From Tumebacillus_A lipolyticus (GTDB lineage Bacteria > Bacillota > Bacilli > Tumebacillales > Tumebacillaceae): 64,000 nucleotides of DNA. Position numbers and translations under genes: made by a program. This document shows positions 10,701-19,700 of the stretch, one piece after another. Positions within the stretch are counted from its first letter, which is position 1. The number at the start of each line of letters is the position of its first letter. Location: contig NZ_JBHUIO010000002.1 of assembly GCF_042682745.1 (NCBI RefSeq), positions 1,312,954 through 1,376,953 on the forward strand, read 5' to 3'. Below the pieces are notes generated by a model. The model made no database searches and had not been told where the DNA came from. It was given only the letters and a program-made list of their open reading frames with translations.

Positions 10701-13700
10701 GATCGTCGGGCGACATCTGCACCTCTATCGGTTCGGCGCTCGTGCTGATCGGGATCTCTTTCAGCTCAAAGCTGTCGATCTGCAGCGATTGCAATCGATC
10801 GCGCAGATGCGATTCGGTCAACACCAGTTGCGCCGCGCTGTCGTTTAGCACATACTCGATTCGCTCCTGCGGATAGTTCGGGTCGATCGGCACATAGGCG
10901 GCTCCCGCTTTCATCACACCGAGCATGGCGATGACCACATCTCGGCTGCGCTCCATCATGATCAGCACCGCGCTGCCGACGCCGACGCCTCGCTCGCGCA
11001 AGAAATGTGCCACTCGGTTCGACTGCGCCTGCAGTTGCTCATAGCTGATCGCATCGTGCTCCTCATCGGACAGCGCGGGTCGCTCCGGCGTCGCCGCCGC
11101 TTGCAGCGCAAACGCTTGATGAATCGTCAGCTCCGGGTAGGGTAGAGCTGTATCATTTAGGCGCTCATACGCCAACCGATCTTCAGCGGACAGCAGGTCG
11201 AGCTCACCGATGTCAGCCTGATACTGTGTCGCCATTCCCTTCAGCGCTTGCAAGAAGATCGCATGGAAGCGCTCCACCGACTCGCGGGCAAAAAGGTCGG
11301 TGTTGTATTCGAGGCGCAGTTTGATCGCATCGGCCGTATCGACCGCCAGCAGGATCAGGTCAAAGCGCGCGACATCGAACTTCAGCAGCCCGTCTTCCGC
11401 CTGGAATTTTAGCGCGTTGCCCGCCGTCTCCACTTCCCCTTCTGTCAGCAGGGCGAACATCGTCGAGAACAGCGGCGTGCGGGACGTGTCGCGCTCCGGG
11501 TTCAGCTTTTCGATCAACAGGTCGAACGGGTAGGACTGGTGCTCATGCGCCGCCAGAAATTCGCGCTTCACCTGCTGCAAGAGGTCTTGCGGCGTCTGTA
11601 CGCCTTCCCATCTGACGCGAATCGCCAGCGTGTTGAGGAAGAAGCCGACGATCTCCTCCAGCGCCTTCTGGTTGCGCCCGGAGACGGGAGTGCCGACGAT
11701 CAGATCTTCATCGCCGGTCAGCTGGTGCAAGAGCAGGAAGAAACCTGCCATCAGCGCCATGTACATCGAGACATCTTCGCGTTTGCACAGGGTGCGCAAC
11801 CGCTCCACAAGCTCTGCTGGCAATGCGCTTTCGATCAGCGCCCCATTGGCTGTCATCTCTGCTGGACGCTCATAGTCGGTCGGCAGATGCAGCACCGGAT
11901 GAGGCTTGGCCAGTTGGTTGAGCCAGTACGATTCATGCTCCTGCCAACTGCCAGCTTCCAGCTCCGCATGCTGCCATGCTGCATAGTCCACATAGCGCAT
12001 CCCATCCGCTTTCGCCGGTGGCACCTCTCCCCGAAGCAGTGCTTCATACAAATTGGACAGGTCGCGGAACAGCACGTCGAAGCTCCAGCCGTCGATGATG
12101 ATGTGATGGATGTTCAAGTAGAGCGAATGCTCCTCTTGCGCTCGCTTGAACAGGAGCGCCCGCACCAGCGGCCCCCGCTCCAGGTCGAACGGCACCTCCT
12201 CTTTCGCCTCGACAATCTGGCGAATCGCGTCTTGCTGCTCTGATCCTGTGAGCGAAGCTAGATCATGCATGTCGAGCGGGATCTCCATCTGCTCGCTGAT
12301 CGCTTGGCGAGGTAGATCATCGACCTCAAAGAACACGGTTCGCAGCGCATCATGGCGCCGTACCAACAGTTCGAACGCCCGCCGGAGCAGTTGCTCGTCC
12401 AGCATCCCGCGCATCGTCTTGACGATCTGCACATTGTACAGCTTGCTGCTCTGGTGAAATTTGTACAGGATGTACATCCGCTTTTGCGCATGGGACAGCT
12501 CATAGTCGGAGCGGTCGGCCACGCGGGCGATCTCCACCGCCTCACCCGCTTTCCCCGCTGCGAGCAACCGATCGAGGTGCGCCGCCATGTCTTGCAACAT
12601 CGCGAACTGAAACACATCTTTGAGCGGGAGGGTCACACCGAACTGCTTGTCGATGCGGTTGAGCACTTGGATCGCCAGCAGCGAATGTCCGCCCAGATCG
12701 AAGAAGTGATCGCTTGCGGAGACCGCTTCTCGCTGCAGGACGGCGCCCCAGATCTGACAGAGCGACTCTTCGGTCGGTGTGGAGGGAGCGACAAACTCCT
12801 GCTCCTCCTCCCACTGCTCCGACTGCGCCATCTGTTCCAACAGCTTGCGATCCACTTTGCCGTTCGGCGTCAGCGGCATCTCGTCCAGCTGGATCAGCTT
12901 GGCCGGCACCATGTAGTTGGGCAACTGCACACCGATAAACTCTTTCAGCTCCGCCTGTTCCAGATCAGCAGATGTCGCCGAGTAGAACCCGACCAGCATG
13001 TTGTTGCCATCTCGCCCCTTTTTGACGATCACGGCGACCATCTCCGTGTCTGGGTGCTGGGAGAACACCTCTTCGATCTCGCCGAGCTCGATGCGGTACC
13101 CGCGCACTTTTACCTGATTGTCGACGCGCCCCGAGCATTCGATGGTGCCATCTGGCAAGATCCGCCCCAAGTCGCCCGTCTTGTACAGGCGCGCTCCGCC
13201 CGGCTGTCCGGGCAGGTGGTTGGGAATGAACTGCTCTGCCGTCTTCTCCGGCTTGTTGTGGTAGCCTTCTGCCAGCTGCAGCCCGCCGAGGATGATCTCC
13301 CCTTTGACGCCGATCGGACAGAGCTTGCCACGGCGGTTGAACACGTACACCTGCGAGTTGGCGATCGGTACGCCAACATGGACGAACTGCAGCGGCCCGG
13401 TGATGAAAAACGCTGTCGAGTCGACCGCTGCCTCTGTCGCACCGTACAGATTCCCGATCCGCGCACCGTTCGGGTACATCTCATACCACTGGTTGACCAG
13501 CTTGCTCGGGAGCGGTTCCCCGGAGACGATAAAGTCGCGCAGCTTGAGCGCTGGACGCTCCGCCTCCGGCAGTCCGAGCAGATAGGCGACCAGGATCGAG
13601 AGCAGCGACGGCACAAACTGCATGTAGGTCACATCGTGACTCACCATCTGCTCGACCAGCCGCTCCGGGTCGGTGTAGACCGCGTTTGGCAGGATCAACA

Positions 13701-16700
13701 GGCGCGCTCCATAGCGCAGCGGCCAGAAAAATTCGATGATCGAATCGTCGAAGCAGTGCGTCGTCCGCTGAATCACGCAGTCTTCTGGCGTCGTCTGAAA
13801 GGCAGATTGGTGCCAGAGGATGCGGTTGACGATCGCTTCGTGGCGGATGACCACGCCTTTCGGTTTTCCGGTCGACCCGGAGGTGTAGATCAGATAGGCC
13901 ACATCGCTGTTCTCGTTGATCGCCTCAGGCGTCGTCGAAGGATATTCCAGCACATCGCGCCACGAATAGGAGCCGACTCCCTCGCCGAGCGATTCCTGCA
14001 CCGCTTCATGCGCATCCATGTACAGGACGGTGGTCAGCGGCAGCTCTTCGCCTTGGGCGATCTCGCCGATCTGCTCCGCATAGGCAAGCTTGGTGATCAG
14101 CACGGGGGACGACGAGTCGGTCAGCATGTACTGCACGCGCGAAGTCGGATAGTCGGGGTCGATCGGCACATAGGCGGCGCCCGCCTTCAAGACGCCGTAG
14201 AGCGCAATCATCAGCTCAAACGAACGCTCCATCTGAATCCCGATCAGCTGATTGCGGGAAACGCCCTGTGCGCGCAGGAAGTGCGCAAGCGAGTTGGATC
14301 GCGCGTGCAGTTCGCCATATGTCATCGTCTCGCCTTCATAGATCAAGGCGATGCGATCCGGATGTTCGTCCGCATAGCGGCAAAACTCTTCGTGCAACAG
14401 CTGGTTTAGATCCCAATCGACATCTGTGTCGTTCATCTGCGCATAGACGGCCAGATCCCAATCGGTCAGGATCTGCAGCTCGTCGAGCTGAACGTCAAGA
14501 TCCCCGCCGAACGCTTCCAACATCTGCACCATCATCTCGCCAAAGCGACCGATCGTCTCCGCCTTGAACAGGTCGGTGTTGTACTCGAAGTTCAGCAGCA
14601 GCTGGCCGTCCTTCTCGCCAGCATACAGCGACAGGTCGAACTTGCTCGTCCGCGTCTGAAAATCGACACCGAACAGCCAGGTGGCGCGCTCGTCCAGTTC
14701 CAACAGCCCCTCGTGATAGCCAAACACGGTCGAGAAGATCGGCGGGCGGCTCATGTCGCGCTCCGGATTGATTTTTTCCACCAGCAGATCGAACGGGTAG
14801 GACTGATGTTGGTACGCGGTGAGCGACTGGCGTTTTACCTCTTCCAACAGCTGGCGAACGGTGGTCACCTCGTCGCCAAAGCGAACGCGGATCGCCAGCG
14901 TGTTTGCCAAAAATCCGACCAGCGGTTCAAGCGCTTCCATCGTGCGACCGGCGATCGGCATGCCGATGATGATGTCCTCCTCTTTGGACAGGTGGCGCAT
15001 CAGCCCAAAGTAGGCGGCGAACAGCAGCATGTTCATCGACACTTGCTCCGCTTTCGCCACCTGCTGCAAGCGCTGGTGCAGCGTTTCCGGCAGCGCGGTC
15101 AGCCTTGTCGAGCCTGCGAACGTCTGCTGTTTCGGGCGCTCATGATCGAGCGGCAGTTCGAGCAGCGGCAACGGTTTGGCGAGCGTCTTCAGCCAGTGCT
15201 CCTCCGCGCTCGACCAAGCGCCGCGCTCCGCCTCCCGCTCGGTCCACTCCGCATAGTCCACATAACGCAGCGTCTGAGCAGCGAGCTCCGCCGTTTGCCC
15301 AGCCAATTCGGCGCGGTAGAGCGTCAGCAGCTCTTTGAACAGGATATTCGTGCTCCAGCCGTCGGTGATGATGTGATGGAGGTTGAGATGCACGTGAGCC
15401 TGTTCGACTCCCAGCTTGAACAGCATGACGCGCATCAGCGGCCCTGCTGTCAGGTCGAACGGCTCGTCGTTGCAGGCATGCTCGGCGCGCTCGATATGCG
15501 CTTGCTGCTCCGCTTTGTTCAGCGCGGTCAGATCTTCGTACCGCACCCCGATCGAGCTGCTCGGCTGAACGACTTGGCGCGGGACTCCCTCCACCTCGAC
15601 AAAGCGGGTGCGCAAGATCGCATGTCGCTCGATCAGCTTGGTCACCGCTGCTTCAAATGCGGGCAGTTCCACCTGCTCGTTCAAAATCAAGCTCAGCGGC
15701 ACATGATACACGTTGGTGCTCGGATCGAGCTTGTACAGCACCCACAGGCGTTTTTGCGCATGCGACAGCGCGTAGTGCTCCTGAATCGCCGCTTGCGGGA
15801 TCTCCGCCCCCACCTCGTCCAACAGGTTGGCGCCAAGCTCGGCGACGCGGGCGGTGAACCGCTCAAGCGTCGAGGCGCCGAACAGGTCTTGCACTTCCGC
15901 TTTCACGCCGAACTGCTTGTGTACGCGGTTGAGCACCTGCATCGCCAGCAGCGAATGTCCGCCCCGCTCGAAGAAATTGTCGGTCATCCCCACTTGTGAC
16001 GTGCCGAGCAGTTCCGCCCAGATGTCTGCCATCTGCTCTTCAAGAGCGGTGCGCGGCGCGACATATTCCATATCGGAGTCGAACGATTCTGGTGCGGGCA
16101 AACGCTTGCGATCAACCTTGCCATTTGTGGTGAGCGGCAGTTCGTCCAGCAGGAGCAACGCGGACGGTATCATGTAAGTGGGCAGCTTTTCGCTCAGGTA
16201 GTCGCGCAGCTCGCCAGCTGTGTGCGCACTATCTTTCGCCAGCGCCACATAAGCGACCAAGCGCTTGTCACCTACTCGATCCTCGCGCGCGAGGACGGCA
16301 GCCGCTTCGACCGCCTCATGCTGTGTCAGGATGCCTTCGATCTCCCCAAGCTCGATGCGGAAGCCGCGAATCTTCACCTGATCGTCGATGCGACCGACAA
16401 AATCGAGGTTGCCATCTGCCATCCAGCGCACGAGATCTCCCGTCTTGTACAGCCGCGCAGCCGCATCTGCGGAGAACGGATCGGCGATAAATTTCTCCTC
16501 GGTCAGCTCAGGACGGTTCAGATAGCCGCGAGCCAAGCCGTCGCCTCCGATGTGCAGCTCGCCAGGAACACCGACCGGAACCGGTTGCAGGTGATCGTCC
16601 AACACATAGACGGTCGTGTTGCCGATCGGACCGCCGATCGGCACCGCACCTACGATCTGCTCGACGCCTTGCATCGAATAGGCGGTCGTAAACGTCGTGC

Positions 16701-19700
16701 TTTCTGTCGGTCCATATACATTGAACAGCGTGACATCTGGCAGCTGACGCAACACTTTGTTCACATGCGAAGGCGAGATCACTTCACCACCGGTGAGCAG
16801 GTGGCGCAGGCAGGACAGGTCGTTCAGTCGGTGCTCGACCATCTGATGGAACAGGCCGGCCGTCAAAAAGAGCGTGGACACCCCCTGGTTTTGCAACACC
16901 TCGCCCAAGCGATCGAGCGTCAGCGCCCCAGCAGGGAAAACGACCAGCTTCGCACCGTTCAGCAGAGCGCCCCAGATTTCAAACGTCGCCGCATCGAACG
17001 AGATCGGCGCAACATGCAAAAACACTTCATCTTCCGCAAAGCGGAGATAGTCGGTTCCTTTGACCAGCCGAACCACACCGCGATGGTTGATCATCACGCC
17101 CTTTGGCATGCCGGTCGAGCCGGACGTGTAGTTGAGATAGGCGAGATGATCTGGCGTGATCGCGAGAATTGGGTTTTCGTCGCTTTCCTGTGCGATCAGC
17201 ATCTGGTCGCGATCGAAGCAGATCACCGAAAGCGAGTGCGCTGGCAGTGCGGACAGCATCGCCTCTTGGGTCAGCAAGATGCTCACCGCGCTGTCTTTGA
17301 TCAGGAAGGACAGCCGCTCTTCTGGATAGGAGGCGTCAAACGGCACATAAGCTCCCCCCGCCTTGACGATCCCGAGCACCGCGACGATCAACTCCACGGA
17401 GCGCTCCATGCACAGCCCGACGAAAGAGTCGGCACCCACACCTCGTCTGATCAGCAGGTGCGCCACGCGGTTTGCCTGGCTGTTCAGCTCGCGGTAGGTC
17501 AGACTCTGATCGCCATAGCTCACAGCGATCGCATCTGGAGTTGCCTGCACTTGCGCTGCGAACAGCTGCGGGATCGTCAGATGTTTCGGATAGTCGGTCT
17601 CCGTCCTGTCACCAAGCTGCAGAACGCTGTCCCGCTCCGCAGCGGTGAGCAACGGCAACTGCCAGAGCAAGGCGTCCGGCTGGGCGACGATTCCTTCCAG
17701 CAAGGTGATGAAATGAAGGGCCATGCGGGAAATCGTTGCTGCATCGAAGATGTCGGTGTTGTATTCGAAACGCCCGACCAGCTTGTCCCCATGATCGCGA
17801 ATCGGCAGATAGAGATCAAATTTCGCAGTGCCGTTGTGCACATCCCACTGCTCGATCGTCACATCTTCGAGCGCAAACGGTGCGGGCGGCTCGATTTGGA
17901 ACATCGCCTGAACGAGCGGTGAGAAGCTCTGGTCACGCCCTGGTTGGAGTTCTGCGACCACCTTTTCAAACGGCACATCCTGATGCGCGTACGCATCGAG
18001 CGCCGTTTCTCGCACTCGTTTGACCAGCTCGCGGAAGGAGAGCTCGCCCGACAGATCGCTGCGCAGCACCACCGTGTTGACGAAGCAACCGATCAAGCTT
18101 TCTAGCTCAGGTCGCGGCCGGCCTGCGACTGGCGATCCGACGGCGATGTCGTCCGCGCCCGACAAGCGATACAGCAATGTTTTAAAGGCGGCGAGCAACG
18201 TCATGTTCAGCGTGACGCCCTCTCGGCGCGAGAAGGTGCGCAGCGCTTCTGTCAGGCGATCTGACAGCTCAAACGCATGCACGGCGCCCGCCAAGCTCGG
18301 CACTGCCGGCCGAGGGCGATCGGTCGGCAATTGCAGCGCTTGCATCCCGGCCAATCGCTCTTTCCAATAGCGGAGCTGTCGGTCGATCAGGTCGGCGGTC
18401 AGATGTTGGCGTTGCCAGCGTGCGAAGTCAGCATATTGGATCGACATGTCCTCAAGCGGCGATAGACTGCCTTCTAAAAAGGCACTGTAGATCGCCGACA
18501 GTTCGCCAGCGAACACCTCCATCGACCAGCCGTCCAGGACGATGTGATGCAGGTTGAGCAAAAGCACATATTCGTCTCGATCGATCAGGAGCAGAGCGGC
18601 GCGGATCAGTGAATCTTCATCCAGTTGAAAGGGGCGCTTCGCTTCCGCTTCCGCAAGCTCGATCGCACGGTCGATGCGCTCTTCTGCCGGCCACTCTTGC
18701 AGATCGATCACATCGAACGGCAACGACCAGAGCGGTTCGATCTTCTGCATCGGCACACCGTCCACGTTGAGGAACGAAGTTCGAAGCGCTTCGTGGCGCG
18801 TGACCAGTTCGTTCAACGACCATTCGAGCGCATCCGGGTAGAGATCACCTGTGAGGTGCAGGGCGAAGGACAGGTTGTACGACGGGTTGCCCGGCTGATA
18901 CTGATTTAAAAACCACATCCGCTGCTGCGAGAAGGACAGCGGCGCCACAGCGCTTCGCTCCGTTGCTGTCACCTGATGGATCGCGAGGCTCGTTCCGCTC
19001 GCTTGCATGCTTGCGATTCGCTCCGCCATCAACGTTACTGACGGTGCTTCGAACAGGTCGCGCAACGACAGATCGATCCTGAACGCAGCGCGGAGCCGCG
19101 AGATCGCTTGTGTCGCCAGCAGCGAATGGCCACCCAGTCCGAAGAAGTCATCCGCCAGCCCGACTCGCTGATAGCCGAGCACGCCGGCAAACAGCTCGCC
19201 CACCAGCTCTTCGATCGGCGTGCGCGACCGCTCCGCCTCTTCGCTCGAAGGTTGCTGTGGCTCCGGCAACGATTTGCGGTCGATCTTCCCGTTTGGCGTC
19301 AGCGGGATCGACTCGATCCGGATGAGCGCAGCTGGCACCATATATTCGGGCAACCGATCGCGCACATACGCGCGCAGCTCGGGGAGCGGAGTTGGGACGC
19401 CGCTGTCGCTCGGCACGAGATAGGCGAGCAAGCGCTTGTCTCCCGCCGCATATTCGCGAACGATGACCACCGCGTCTTGCACCGCCGCATGCGCTTTTAG
19501 CACCTCTTCGATCTCAGCGAGTTCGATGCGGTAGCCGCGCACTTTTACCTGCTGATCGATCCGTCCGAAAAATTCTATGTTGCCGTCCGGCAGATAGCGC
19601 ACGCGATCTCCGGTGCGGTACAGGCGCTCGCCTGGCACCTGCGAAAACGGATGCATCACAAAACGATCTGCCGTCATCTCCGGCAGATGTAGATAGCCGG

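Noticed and set aside
12352..14409. 685-residue open frame on the plus strand inside the NRPS, and other long plus-strand frames between 1.8 and 20.7 kb
   Set aside because: They lie antisense to well-conserved NRPS domains, have no ribosome sites or family motifs, and arise from codon bias on the opposite strand.
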